64,000 nucleotides of DNA from a bacterium (GTDB taxonomy: Bacteria; Chloroflexota; Anaerolineae; Caldilineales; Caldilineaceae). The notes beneath the pieces were generated by a model. The model was not told where the DNA came from. It did no database searches and worked only from the letters and a program-made list of their open reading frames with translations. The number at the start of each line of letters is the position of its first letter. The stretch's first letter is position 1. Made by a program: the position numbers and the translations under genes. Shown in pieces: positions 25,358 to 35,386 of the stretch. Location of the stretch: the NCBI GenBank assembly GCA_016124945.1, contig WGMT01000048.1, positions 131,501-195,500 of the forward strand, written 5' to 3'.

Positions 25358-26311
25358 TTATTCGCCGGCAGCAACCGGGAAGAAGACGGCCTGACCTTCG
25401 GCGGCATCTTCGCTCACGGTGACCGTGGCGGTGCTGTCGCTGATCAGGCTGAAGCCAAGCGCATCCTCAACGGTGACGGTGTACTCACCGGCAGCCAGTT
25501 CGGCAAAGAGCGCGCCGGCGTCGGTGGTCTGGCCGGTGACGGCTTCGCCTTCCGCCGGGGTCAGCGTAAAGGTGGCGCCGATCAGGGCGGCCTCGTCATC
25601 GTTCAGCATGCCGTCGGCATTGTTATCGACGAAGAGGTAGGCGGCCACACTGTTGGCGGCCAGCGCTGCTTCGGAGACGACCATGGGCATGGCAACGGCT
25701 TCGGCAACTTCAGCGGCAGGCGCTTCGGTTGTCGCAGCTTCGGCAGCGGGCGCTTCAACAGCTACGGCTTCCATCGGCGCAGCAGCTTCTGCTTGGGCGC
25801 TTTGCATGGTGTTCATTTCGCCCAACGCCTGCGCCAATGCGGCGGTGAAGGTGTCGAAGTTGCGGCGGGTTACTTCCAGTTCTTCCATCGCAATACCCTG
25901 CGCCATCACCTGCTCATCCAGGGCAATCAGGCTGGCATCGAGCGAAGAAAGGCTGCTCTGCACCTGACCCAGCGCTCCGCTCTCACCTTCGATGGCGGCC
26001 AGACGTTCGGCCACCACGTCGATGTTGTGGCTGACTGCGCCCAGGTTTTCATCCATACGGGTGATACTGGCGCGTAACGACTCACCACCGGCGCCGGTGA
26101 AGCGCAAGGTGCCATTGTTAATAATCGCGAGGATCAGCAATGTGGCCAGCACACCGAGGACAGCGCCACCAAGGGCCGCACCAAACGCTTCGAGCGACTC
26201 ACTGGAACGAGCAAACTCCAACTTGGGCGGTTCTTCGTGGCTGTCCACAGCTTCTTTTTTCTCAGACGCGGTTGACTGATTCATTTTCATAGGTTCCTGT
26301 TTTACACTCAT
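25358..26311 (-). CDS. Membrane-anchored coiled-coil protein with Ala/Glu-rich linker and SdrD-B-like domain
   Basis: 317 residues starting at the ATG at 26311, which has AAAGGAG 5 nt upstream; the ATG 15 nt earlier lacks this. One membrane helix (about 45-68, GAVLGVLATLLILAIINN), then a coiled coil (about 80-180, ITRMDENLGAVSHNIDVVAERLAAIE), an Ala/Glu/Pro-rich linker and a C-terminal beta domain opening with an EF-hand-like DNNADGMLNDDE and ending in GEYTVTVEDALGFSL, as in SdrD B-type/Cna B-like modules. Likely extracytoplasmic and calcium-binding; function unknown. Confidence 0.75.
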   Translation of the reverse strand: MSVKQEPMKMNQSTASEKKEAVDSHEEPPKLEFARSSESLEAFGAALGGAVLGVLATLLILAIINNGTLRFTGAGGESLRASITRMDENLGAVSHNIDVVAERLAAIEGESGALGQVQSSLSSLDASLIALDEQVMAQGIAMEELEVTRRNFDTFTAALAQALGEMNTMQSAQAEAAAPMEAVAVEAPAAEAATTEAPAAEVAEAVAMPMVVSEAALAANSVAAYLFVDNNADGMLNDDEAALIGATFTLTPAEGEAVTGQTTDAGALFAELAAGEYTVTVEDALGFSLISDSTATVTVSEDAAEGQAVFFPVAAGE

Positions 26312-26481
26312 AAGACTCCTTTGCACTCTCTTCTATACGGGTTGAGGGATGACACGACGAGGGCTTCTGCACGCCTTATCATAGTCTGCGATATTGGCCT
26401 GCGTCAAGTTTCAAGCCATACAATTCCTCTACGGTTTTTGGGTGCAGACAGTCAAAAATCACTGCATGGGATGCCTTCAGT

Positions 26482-26511
26482 TTGGCCGTGGATCTCTTCC
26501 AAAGCTATAAT
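26482..26511 (+). promoter_or_regulatory. Promoter giving a leaderless mRNA
   Basis: TTGGCC (26482-26487), 18-bp spacer, perfect TATAAT (26506-26511), then only 6 nt before the ATG at 26518. Transcription would start at or next to the initiation codon. Confidence 0.65.
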
Positions 26512-26517
26512 CGCCAC

Positions 26518-27792
26518 ATGTCCACCCAAGCCGTGAACACTGTAACTGAGACCGAATTGACGCCTGACACGCTGGGATACCTCTTTGGCGAAGATGCTGC
26601 CGAGGAATTGGCTGCGCTTGCCCACCGAGACGTTGACGCGGCGCAGACGGTTCCACTTTTGGCGGAATTACGCCGCCGTCACCCGCCCGAAATCGCCGGC
26701 GCACTACTCACCCAGGCCCGTTTGCGCCGCCGCGCCCAGGACAAATTTCCTAGCGCCCATCGTCTCTTTTTTACGGCGGAAGCGCTGGAACAGGCCACCG
26801 CCCACGCCATCGCCGACATGCGCGCCGCCTGGATCGACCGCTTTGCCCCGCTGGGGCCTGTCCTCGACCTGGGTTGCGGCATCGGCGGCGACACGTTGGC
26901 GCTAGCCCGCTACCGCCCCGTCATCGCCTACGAGACCTCGCCCACGCGGCTACGTTTCGCTCAGGCCAACGCCGCGGCACTGGGATTGGCCGACCGCATC
27001 GAATTTCGCCTGACCGATTGGACTGCCGATCTCGCCAACGGACAGTTGCCCAACGCTGCAGCAGCCTTCGCCGATCCTGCCCGGCGTGTAGACGGGCGGC
27101 GCGTCTTCAGTCTGCATCAGATGCAGCCACCGCTGGCGTTGTTGCGCCAACTTCAGGCGCAGATCCCAGCCTTGGGCGTCAAAGTCGCACCCGGTGTAGA
27201 GGATGAGGAGATCCCCGCGGAGTGCAACGTCCTCTTTGTGAGCCATGAACGCACCTGCAAAGAGGGCGTGCTCTGGTTTGGTCCGCTGCGCGGGGACGCC
27301 CTGTCGCGCTGGGCGCTTGTCCACGACGGCTCTGTGTGGCATCGCCTCGATGCTTCGTTGACGCCGCCACCGGTCGGTTCGCTGTCGGTAGGTCACATTC
27401 TCTATGAACCCGATCCGGCGTTGATCCGAGCCGGTTGTTTCGCTGAACTGTGCGAGCGTTTCGACGCCCACCTCTTCGATTCTCAGATCGCCTATCTCGT
27501 CGCCGAGCGTCCTGTGGCGGACGACGTGGTTTTTCCGCTGGCGCAGCGTTTCCAGATCGAAGAGATCCTGCCCAACAGCCTCAAGGCACTCAATCGGCGG
27601 CTGAAAACGTTGGGCATCGGTTCCGTGGAACTCAAAAAACGGGGATCGCCCATCGAGCCGGAGTCTTTGCGCCCGCGACTCACGCTGACGCCCGGCGGGC
27701 GCGATGCCGTCGTCATCTTTACCCGCCGCGGCGACGAGCGGTTGACCGTCCTGGCGCGGCGGGTGGGGATGGGTGGTTTGGTGACTGGGTGA
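26518..27792 (+). CDS. Class I SAM methyltransferase with THUMP-like C-terminal domain
   Basis: 424 residues from the ATG 6 nt after a TATAAT box. SAM-binding motif I is VLDLGCGIGGDTLALA, motif II AYETSPTRLRFAQANAAALG and motif IV region AFADPARRVDGRRVF (DPAR in place of NPPY). The C-terminal ~100 residues (QIAYLVAERPVAD ... RLKTLGIGSVELKKRG ... GGRDAVVIFTR) match the THUMP-like domain found behind such methyltransferases, so the substrate is probably an RNA. No operon partner. Confidence 0.8.
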   Translation: MSTQAVNTVTETELTPDTLGYLFGEDAAEELAALAHRDVDAAQTVPLLAELRRRHPPEIAGALLTQARLRRRAQDKFPSAHRLFFTAEALEQATAHAIADMRAAWIDRFAPLGPVLDLGCGIGGDTLALARYRPVIAYETSPTRLRFAQANAAALGLADRIEFRLTDWTADLANGQLPNAAAAFADPARRVDGRRVFSLHQMQPPLALLRQLQAQIPALGVKVAPGVEDEEIPAECNVLFVSHERTCKEGVLWFGPLRGDALSRWALVHDGSVWHRLDASLTPPPVGSLSVGHILYEPDPALIRAGCFAELCERFDAHLFDSQIAYLVAERPVADDVVFPLAQRFQIEEILPNSLKALNRRLKTLGIGSVELKKRGSPIEPESLRPRLTLTPGGRDAVVIFTRRGDERLTVLARRVGMGGLVTG

Positions 27793-27913
27793 TTTGAATT
27801 TGGCGCAATCCCCCGTCAGCAAGTAACTCAGTTGCCCCGGGATTCTGTACGAATTCGTCAAGCATGCCCGTCACGCTGATTGATAATGTAGAAAATAACC
27901 TGGCAAGACGTAG

Positions 27914-28060
27914 GTGCGGTTTTTAACCGCACGGCTTCCTATCTAGGAGAGAACCACAGCTAAAAGCAGCGGCTACGGTTGCCTGATTAAAATCTTAATG
28001 TTCAAATAGCGTGACATAAGTGCCCGTTTCGACTGTCGTAGCTGCGGTTACCAACCGCAG
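27914..28060. repeat. Two related small hairpins in an otherwise empty spacer
   Basis: The 350-bp gap before pncC shows no gene. It has two perfect 8-bp hairpins of similar sequence: GTGCGGTT-ttt-AACCGCAC (27914-27932) and CTGCGGTT-acc-AACCGCAG (28042-28060), each preceded by a GTAG. They may be copies of a small repeat, or weak terminators. Confidence 0.6.
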
Positions 28061-28142
28061 TACTTCGGCTTCGAGACCATTTCCTCGTCACAGCAGGTCT
28101 ACCGACACAAATGCCCAGTCACAACTCACGAAAGGACCCTCC

Positions 28143-28655
28143 ATGACCACCCCAACCGTCCCCCCCAACGAAGAATCGTTGATCCCCCTGGCCCATGCCG
28201 TGGGCGAGGCGTTGCACCGGCGCGGACTGGTGGCGGCGCTGGCGGAAAGCTGTACCGGCGGCCTCGTGGGTCATTTGATCACTGAGATCGCGGGGAGTTC
28301 GGCCTGGTTTGCCGGCAGCGCCGGCGTCTACAGCTATGCGGCCAAGGAAGCCATCGTCGGCGTCGATCATGAGACGTTGTTGCGTGAGGGGGCTGTTAGC
28401 CACGAAGTGGCGGCGCAGATGGCGCAGGGCGCGCTGCGCGTTTACGGTGCTGATGTGGCGGTGTCCGTCACCGGTATTGCCGGGCCGGGTGGGGGGACGC
28501 CTGAAAAACCCACAGGGCTTGTCCACTTTCACCTCAGCGCCAAGGACGGCGTGGAAGAAGCCCACCGCCAGATCTGGCTCGCCGACCGACGAGGAAATAA
28601 ACTGTTGAGCGCAGAGTATGCGTTGCAGATGTTGTTGGGGTATGCGGGGAGGTGA
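28143..28655 (+). CDS. pncC: Nicotinamide-nucleotide amidohydrolase PncC (CinA C-terminal domain)
   Basis: 170 residues, ATG with GAAAGGA upstream. It is the stand-alone CinA C-terminal domain: LAESCTGGLVGHLITEIAGSS, SYAAKEAIVGV, GAVSHEVAAQMAQGA and VSVTGIAGPGGGTPEKPTGLV are family signatures. It deamidates NMN to nicotinate mononucleotide in pyridine nucleotide recycling. There is no CinA N-terminal domain, normal for this form. An in-frame ORF extends upstream to 28020, but without a ribosome binding site. Confidence 0.92.
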   Translation: MTTPTVPPNEESLIPLAHAVGEALHRRGLVAALAESCTGGLVGHLITEIAGSSAWFAGSAGVYSYAAKEAIVGVDHETLLREGAVSHEVAAQMAQGALRVYGADVAVSVTGIAGPGGGTPEKPTGLVHFHLSAKDGVEEAHRQIWLADRRGNKLLSAEYALQMLLGYAGR

Positions 28656-28812
28656 TTGGTGATTTGTGACTGGTGATTGGGACCGGAAGTGACTGAGCGA
28701 TTAAGGGATTGGGGATCGCGCACATAATCCGAACTCCCTTAATCGCCTAATTCCCGAATCGTCCGTTCGCCTCTGCCCCAATCACAAATCACCAATCACA
28801 AATCCCCAATCA
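28653..28812. repeat. Composite inverted repeat between convergent genes
   Basis: Outer arms of GTGATTGGTGATTTGTGACTG type (28653-28680) pair with CAATCACAAATCACCAATC (about 28780-28810). An inner GATTAAGGGATTGGG / CCCTTAATCGCC pair lies between. It covers the ends of both pncC and the convergent SDR gene. Confidence 0.8.
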
Positions 28813-29592
28813 CCCCTGCACCAGCGACTGACCGCCGTCGATCCACATCTCCGTACCGGTGATGTGGCTGCTGGCATCGCTGACGAGGAAGAGGATCAGA
28901 TCGCTGGTCTGATCCACGGTGCCGGGGTTCTTGCCGGTGAGGGGAATCGTGCCCGCTGGGTATTGGACAGGCCATTTGATGTTCTCGATGCCGCGGCGGT
29001 CGGTGTTGTCGCCGATTTCGGTGGCGATCCAGCCGGGGCAGATGCAGTTGATGCGTACTTTGAAGGGCGCAAGCTCGGGGGCCAGCATCTTGGTCATGGC
29101 CAGTTGACCCGCCTTCGACGCCGAATAGGCAGTAGCACCGGTGTTGCTGAACATGCGCGTGCCATTTACCGAAGAGACCACCACCACGGCGCCGCCCTGC
29201 GTCTTGAGATGTGGGGTGGCGTATTTGATGGTGAGGAAAGTCCCCTTCAAGTTGATGCCCAGGGTCGTGTCCCAATCTTCGGGCGTGATCTCTTCGATGG
29301 ACGCCCACACACCGTTAATCCCCGCGTTGGCAATGACAATATCGAGCCGGCCCCACTTGTCTACGATCTGCTGCACGGCGGCTTCCATCTGCGCCGCGTC
29401 CGACACGTCGCCGGTGATGATCAGCGCCTCGCCGCCGGCGTCTTCGATTTTGGTGGACACTTCCTTCAACTGCTTCTCTGTGCGGCTGAGGATGGCGACT
29501 TTGGCCCCTTCTCGCGCCATGATCACTGCCGCACCCATCCCAATACCTGAACCTGCTCCAGTGACAAATGCGACTTTATTTTGTAGTTGCAT
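28810..29592 (-). CDS. Short-chain dehydrogenase/reductase
   Basis: 260 residues, classical SDR. Cofactor motif TGAGSGIGMG (about 11-20), IANAG, active-site Ser in VSSVNG, catalytic YSASK, and CPGWIATEI after it; ends with ITGTEMWIDGGQSLVQG. ILSRTEKQ at the end of beta-2 suggests NADP(H) use. Substrate not predictable. The ATG has a GGAGAG nearby upstream on the minus strand. Confidence 0.88.
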   Translation of the reverse strand: MQLQNKVAFVTGAGSGIGMGAAVIMAREGAKVAILSRTEKQLKEVSTKIEDAGGEALIITGDVSDAAQMEAAVQQIVDKWGRLDIVIANAGINGVWASIEEITPEDWDTTLGINLKGTFLTIKYATPHLKTQGGAVVVVSSVNGTRMFSNTGATAYSASKAGQLAMTKMLAPELAPFKVRINCICPGWIATEIGDNTDRRGIENIKWPVQYPAGTIPLTGKNPGTVDQTSDLILFLVSDASSHITGTEMWIDGGQSLVQG

Positions 29593-29679
29593 GGGGGAAT
29601 CTCTCCTGTTGAATGGGGATATGTGATTCGTGTTGCGTGATTCGTGGGTTAAGGATGTTGGTTGGGCATTGGCGACGAC

Positions 29680-29843
29680 CGTGTGTAAAGATAGTGCGTA
29701 GTGCGTAGTTGTACAGACAAGCCAGGTTGGAAGCCCGAAACGTAGGGGCGCTGCTTGCTGCGCCGGCAGGGTTCTGCTTGCTGAACCCGTACCATTCCTG
29801 TCTAACCTAACTTGTCAGTACAACTACGCACTATCTTTACACG
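29680..29843. repeat. Large nested inverted repeat with three hairpins
   Basis: The arm at 29680-29714 (CGTGTGTAAAGATAGTGCG...) pairs with 29818-29843. Nested inside are GACAAG/CTTGTC and two near-identical hairpins, GGCGCTGCTTGCTGCGCC (29747-29764) and GGGTTCTGCTTGCTGAACCC (29769-29788), sharing the loop CTGCTTGCTG. It is flanked by GCGTGATTCGTG units (about 29625-29650) and their complement (about 29876-29886). No gene in this 300-bp gap. Confidence 0.85.
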
Positions 29844-29889
29844 ATTTCAGCCAAGCCACCCCGAAATAACCTCAACCCACGAATCATAG

Positions 29890-31737
<1,848 letters not shown>

Positions 31738-31763
31738 TGGGTCGCTCCTGTATGAGTAGCTGC

Positions 31764-32069
31764 TTAAACAAGCATTGAAATTTGACTGAGAATGAAATTC
31801 CACACGCGCGGATCGATCCATGCCCACAGCATCAACCCGATAAAGACCAGGATCACCCAGAAAATGAACATGGTCAATCGAGCCCGCATTGCGTCCTGAT
31901 AGACATCGTTGGGCGTTAGTTTAGTGAATTGTGGGATCATTTGGGGCTTATCTAGCGCCTGGGCACGTTTCACCCAATTCTGATAGACGCGCCAGATAAA
32001 CCCAACAAATAAGGTAACCACCAAGCCTATTCCAAACCCCACCAGAAACTCTGATGATAACGTATCCAT
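31764..32069 (-). CDS. Small two-helix membrane protein
   Basis: 101 residues from the ATG at 32069 (MDTLSSEFLVG). Two hydrophobic segments (about 8-25 and 72-92) separated by a basic/polar loop. Not recognised. It lies 26 nt upstream of thrS on the same strand, so it may be co-transcribed. A longer in-frame reading from 32174 adds an unlikely Arg/Cys-rich start. Confidence 0.6.
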   Translation of the reverse strand: MDTLSSEFLVGFGIGLVVTLFVGFIWRVYQNWVKRAQALDKPQMIPQFTKLTPNDVYQDAMRARLTMFIFWVILVFIGLMLWAWIDPRVWNFILSQISMLV

Positions 32070-32238
32070 CGCTGTGCTTCTCCGCTTCGATACAGCACTT
32101 GCGCAGGTTCGAGCAGACAGTAAACAGCCTACTCTGGACGGAACGTTGAACGCTCCGCACCTGTTCCGGCGCAAGGCACCAGACTTGGAAGACGGCAGTT
32201 ATCTTGACGAGCCATTTGCGATGTCGTGAAAACCGGCG

Positions 32239-32244
32239 TACAAT
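32239..32244 (+). promoter_or_regulatory. -10 box of a probable leaderless gene
   Basis: TACAAT ends 6 nt before the ATG at 32251. No strong -35 match is visible. Confidence 0.4.
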
Positions 32245-32250
32245 CAGAAC

Positions 32251-32700
32251 ATGCGTTCTGGCTGTACTCCCCCCGATTTCACTGAGGCAACGATGTCATT
32301 CCTTGGCCCTGATATTGTCGATTGGATTGATGGTCTAGTAGGTAGACTCCTTCATGGACGGATGCACCGCTTTAGCTTCAGCCGGCGCACTGGCTTCACC
32401 GGTTCTGATGTCGAACACTTGCTCCGCCAGTATGGTGTGCGTGTGTGGGAACGAGAGATGGACGATCCCGAAGAGCTTGCCCTGCACGTCAAGCGCACGC
32501 AGGCTGTGTGGGCCGAGTATATCCTCTGCCGCGCCGGTGTGCCGTTGACCTGCAAACTGCTCGATCCTCGCAACGCACAATGGGCCGCTCAGCACGAGGC
32601 CATGCCCAGACCGTGGACGGAGAAGGGCGTCGGCCCATACACCGTTATCGACCATCTGGTTGACTGGCTCGACCGGCTGGCTGGGTCCTCGCACCGGTAG
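32251..32700 (+). CDS. Hypothetical protein, about 149 residues
   Basis: Not recognised. The sequence is well composed (GFTGSDVEHLLRQYGVRVWEREMDDPEE ... VWAEYILCRAGVPLTCKLLDPRNAQWA), with no signal or membrane segment. The ATG at 32251 sits 6 nt behind a TACAAT box; an internal ATG at 32293 is the alternative. Its 3' end overlaps the convergent M20 peptidase gene by 56 nt, so one of the two C-termini may be non-conserved. Confidence 0.6.
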   Translation: MRSGCTPPDFTEATMSFLGPDIVDWIDGLVGRLLHGRMHRFSFSRRTGFTGSDVEHLLRQYGVRVWEREMDDPEELALHVKRTQAVWAEYILCRAGVPLTCKLLDPRNAQWAAQHEAMPRPWTEKGVGPYTVIDHLVDWLDRLAGSSHR

Positions 32701-33895
32701 TCAACCACGCAGCCGTCCACCAGGTGTAGTGGAGCAACTGCTGAAGTCCTTTCGCCATCGGTTGCGTATAAATCCATTCGCTGAGGCGATGAGCGTCTGC
32801 GCCTTCGGTGAGGCCGATGCAGACGGAAGGAATGCTGCGGCTCAGCGGGATGTTGGCATCTGTGCTGCTGATGCGCACGTCTGGCCGTTCTTCGACGCCG
32901 ATGTGTGCTAGGATGTGTGACAACGCTTTAACCATAGGATGGGCTTCATCGATCTCGCCGGCTGGGCGATTGCCGATGGCCGCCACGGTGAATTGTACGC
33001 CGCTGCGCCAACGTTGATGGTTTTCTTGATGGCGGCGCACAATGTCTTGCACGTGCGCGTCAATGCGCTCCAGCATGGCTGTGTCTGTGCTGCGTAGATC
33101 CAACTCCAGTGTTGCGTGCTGGGCAATGGTGTTCACCGACGTACCGCCGTTGAACTTGCCGATGTTGAACGACGTGCGTGGATCTTTGGGCGTTTTCATA
33201 CGGGTGATTTCCGCCGCCAGTTGCGTCAGCGCGTGGACGGCGCTGGCGCTGCCAAAGTCGCCCCAACTGTGACCGCCCGGCGCGCTGGCCGAGATCTCAT
33301 AGCGGTGAACGCCTAGCGCTTGATGCACAACGCGCCCCAGCCCCATGCCCTCGATGACGATACAAGCCCCAATGCCGCCTGGCAGTGCCTGCAAGCGGTC
33401 GACGGCGGCGCGCATCCCTTTCAGGTCGCCCAGCCCTTCTTCGTTGGTATTGGCCACCAGCCAGATGTCGACCGGCGGCATTGGCAGCGTCAGCAGCGTC
33501 TGCGCCAAGACAATCAAGCCGGCCACCCCGGCGGAATTGTCACCAATGCCGGGTGCGCCGATGCGTCCCTCTGCTTGCACCGTCAACGCAAGATCCGTCT
33601 CACATGGGAAGACTGTATCGGTGTGGGCGCTGACCATCAAAAGCGGCGCCGAAACCTCACCGGGGATGCGGGCGTAGACGTTGAAGACATCGTCTTGTGA
33701 AACATCGGCCAGATGCATCGACCGAAAGCAGGCTTCCACCCAGTCGGCGCGTCGCTTTTCTGCGCCGGTGGGCGCAGCGATCTGCTGGATCTCCACCGTG
33801 AGATCGATGGCGTGATTGGGTCGCTCTGCCAGTTTGTCGGCAGCGGCTTGCAGTGTAGGGAAGTGCGGGAGCGATTGTAGATCCATGAGATTCAT
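32645..33895 (-). CDS. M20-family zinc metallopeptidase (PepT/ArgE-like)
   Basis: 416 residues. M20 motifs in order: SAHTDTVFP (metal His and Asp), GAPGIGDNSAGVAGL (bridging Asp), ANTNEEGLGDLKG (catalytic Glu pair), IVIEGMG, the dimerisation domain with APGGHSWGDFG, and ISSTDANIPLSRSIPSVCIG near the C-terminus. The family cleaves di/tripeptides or N-acyl amino acids with two zinc ions. Its upstream region carries a T-box leader and four 17-bp tandem repeats, so expression probably follows charging of one tRNA. The C-terminal ~20 residues overlap a convergent gene. Confidence 0.85.
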   Translation of the reverse strand: MNLMDLQSLPHFPTLQAAADKLAERPNHAIDLTVEIQQIAAPTGAEKRRADWVEACFRSMHLADVSQDDVFNVYARIPGEVSAPLLMVSAHTDTVFPCETDLALTVQAEGRIGAPGIGDNSAGVAGLIVLAQTLLTLPMPPVDIWLVANTNEEGLGDLKGMRAAVDRLQALPGGIGACIVIEGMGLGRVVHQALGVHRYEISASAPGGHSWGDFGSASAVHALTQLAAEITRMKTPKDPRTSFNIGKFNGGTSVNTIAQHATLELDLRSTDTAMLERIDAHVQDIVRRHQENHQRWRSGVQFTVAAIGNRPAGEIDEAHPMVKALSHILAHIGVEERPDVRISSTDANIPLSRSIPSVCIGLTEGADAHRLSEWIYTQPMAKGLQQLLHYTWWTAAWLTTGARTQPAGRASQPDGR

Positions 33896-33909
33896 TCATC
33901 CGTTCTCAT

Positions 33910-33977
33910 TTGAAAACCATAAAGCCTTGAAAACCATAAAGCCTTGAAAACCATAAAGCCTTGAAAACCATAAAGCT
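33910..33977. repeat. Four 17-bp tandem repeats
   Basis: Four consecutive copies of TTGAAAACCATAAAGCC (the last ends in T). They lie between the T-box terminator and the M20 peptidase start codon, inside the predicted mRNA leader. Confidence 0.95.
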
Positions 33978-34039
33978 ATTGTGCATCGACACTGAAGTGT
34001 GCCAATGCTGCGATTGTTGCGTCAAAGGCTAAAAAATGC

Positions 34040-34069
34040 AAAAACTCCCGCCCCATATGGGACGAGAGT
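34040..34069 (-). terminator. T-box intrinsic terminator
   Basis: ACTCTCGTCCC-ATAT-GGGGCGGGAGT stem followed by T4 on the minus strand: an 11-bp helix with two G-U pairs. Confidence 0.9.
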
Positions 34070-34282
34070 CTCTCGCGGTTCCACCCACCTTGCCTGCACG
34101 CCGGGCGCACAAGCCACTTGGGGGCCGATAACGGGGCCTGCCGGTTGAACATAGTGCGCCGTAGCGGTTCCGTTCATCACTTTCAGGGGGTTTTCCAGAA
34201 GACTCACCACGGCGGCTCGCAGCCTATGACCGCCGTTCTCTGCAAGGTGGCCGGAACTCTGTACTCGTCCTGATCAACGTGT
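34040..34282 (-). ncRNA. T-box riboswitch leader, probably threonine-specific
   Basis: Read on the minus strand: Stem I base CGTTGATCA (34279-34271) pairs with TGATGAACG (34179-34171). A GAGTA turn faces GAAAACC, giving specifier ACC (Thr) at 34191-34189 as the best alignment. Distal AGAGA and GCGAG loop motifs lie over a GCC-rich helix. The T-box GGGTGGAACCGCG is at 34086-34074, and an 11-bp terminator (34069-34044, loop ATAT) is followed by T4. The TGGA bulge would pair with an uncharged tRNA ending UCCA, compatible with Thr. Uncharged tRNA binding switches terminator to antiterminator. The only gene directly downstream is the M20 peptidase. Confidence 0.88.
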
Positions 34283-34295
34283 TGGGTATAGAGAT

Positions 34296-34322
34296 AAAAT
34301 TCCCTCTCCACAAGGGAGAGGG
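34296..34322 (-). terminator. Terminator behind tRNA-Val
   Basis: CCCTCTCC-CTTGT-GGAGAGGG stem (8 perfect pairs), then AATTTT on the minus strand, separating the tRNA gene from the T-box leader. Confidence 0.85.
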
Positions 34323-34327
34323 CGATT

Positions 34328-34405
<78 letters not shown>

Positions 34406-34510
34406 GTAACGAAGCGAATTATAACATGTTATAGGAGTGGCTGCAAATTTCAACAGATCTCTGTCTTTCTTCGTGTTGCTTTGTCTGCCCTGGTGGCTCA
34501 CATGCTGCTT

Positions 34511-35236
34511 TCAGTTATCAAACAGGTGACCCGTCGGGCCACTGGTAAGCGCTTCGACCACCGGATGGGTGTCGATCATGTGGGTGAGCAACTGCAATTC
34601 TCTACCCAGGAGATAATTGCCCATGTCGAGGATTTCGGGAACGCCGGTGAGCGACAGCAGCTTCTGCTTGTCTTCGGGCTTGACTTGCAGTGCAATCGCA
34701 GTGAGAAAAGCCAGGCTAGTGGGATCATCGGGCAGTTGATCCAATTGAAGCTGCACGCCGGTGGCCTGAGTAAGAAGATCGACGTAGTGCAAGATTTTGG
34801 GGCGTACCCGTTGCGCCTGCTCAGTCGCCAGACGTGTATCCCCATTGAGCACCGGATAGTGGGTCACATTCGCCGTCATGTAAGACTTCTCATGCTTCAA
34901 CTGCTCAATACGAAATCGTCGCGTCCCAACTGTGACAATGTCCATACGGCCGTCGGGTTTGCGATCCACGCGCGTGATGCGCGCTGCGGTGCCAATGGGA
35001 TGGGGCATAGCTGGCTGGCCAACTTCTTTGCCCTCTTTGATGAGGACAACGCCAAACGGCAACTCCTCATTGATACAGCGATTGATCATCTCGCGGTACC
35101 GTGGTTCAAAGATATGAAGTGGCAGCATCATCCCCGGAAAGAGGACAAGACCAAGCGGGAAGAGAGGCATTTCCATAGCAGAAATCCGTTGTTCTCGATC
35201 GTGGCGATGGTGACCGCCTACTGAATGCTGAGACAT
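34511..35236 (-). CDS. LON substrate-binding domain protein
   Basis: 241 residues matching only the N-terminal domain of Lon protease: MEMPLFPLGLVLFPGMMLPLHIFEPRYREMINRC, FGVVLIKEGKEVG, GTAARITRV and VGTRRFRIEQL, then a helical bundle (YVDLLTQATGV ... LLGRELQLLTHMI). No AAA or protease domain follows. Stand-alone forms are widespread and their role is unclear, perhaps substrate recognition. The start could also be the ATG at 35176 (MEMPLF), but AAGGA precedes the chosen ATG at 12 nt. Confidence 0.88.
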   Translation of the reverse strand: MSQHSVGGHHRHDREQRISAMEMPLFPLGLVLFPGMMLPLHIFEPRYREMINRCINEELPFGVVLIKEGKEVGQPAMPHPIGTAARITRVDRKPDGRMDIVTVGTRRFRIEQLKHEKSYMTANVTHYPVLNGDTRLATEQAQRVRPKILHYVDLLTQATGVQLQLDQLPDDPTSLAFLTAIALQVKPEDKQKLLSLTGVPEILDMGNYLLGRELQLLTHMIDTHPVVEALTSGPTGHLFDN

Positions 35237-35386
35237 CGTTTGTGTCGATCCTTAATAAACTGCTCTAATGAAAAGACTCAATTAGCTTCTGTTGACATCT
35301 ACAGTGCGGTCTCCGGATGTGTCGTCGCTCAATGCCAATTTTCAATGCCAATATAGCCAGAGGGGACCTGTGAAATGTCAACACAG

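Noticed and set aside
34022..34210. 62-codon ORF on the minus strand
   Set aside because: It lies inside the T-box leader and its composition reflects RNA helices.
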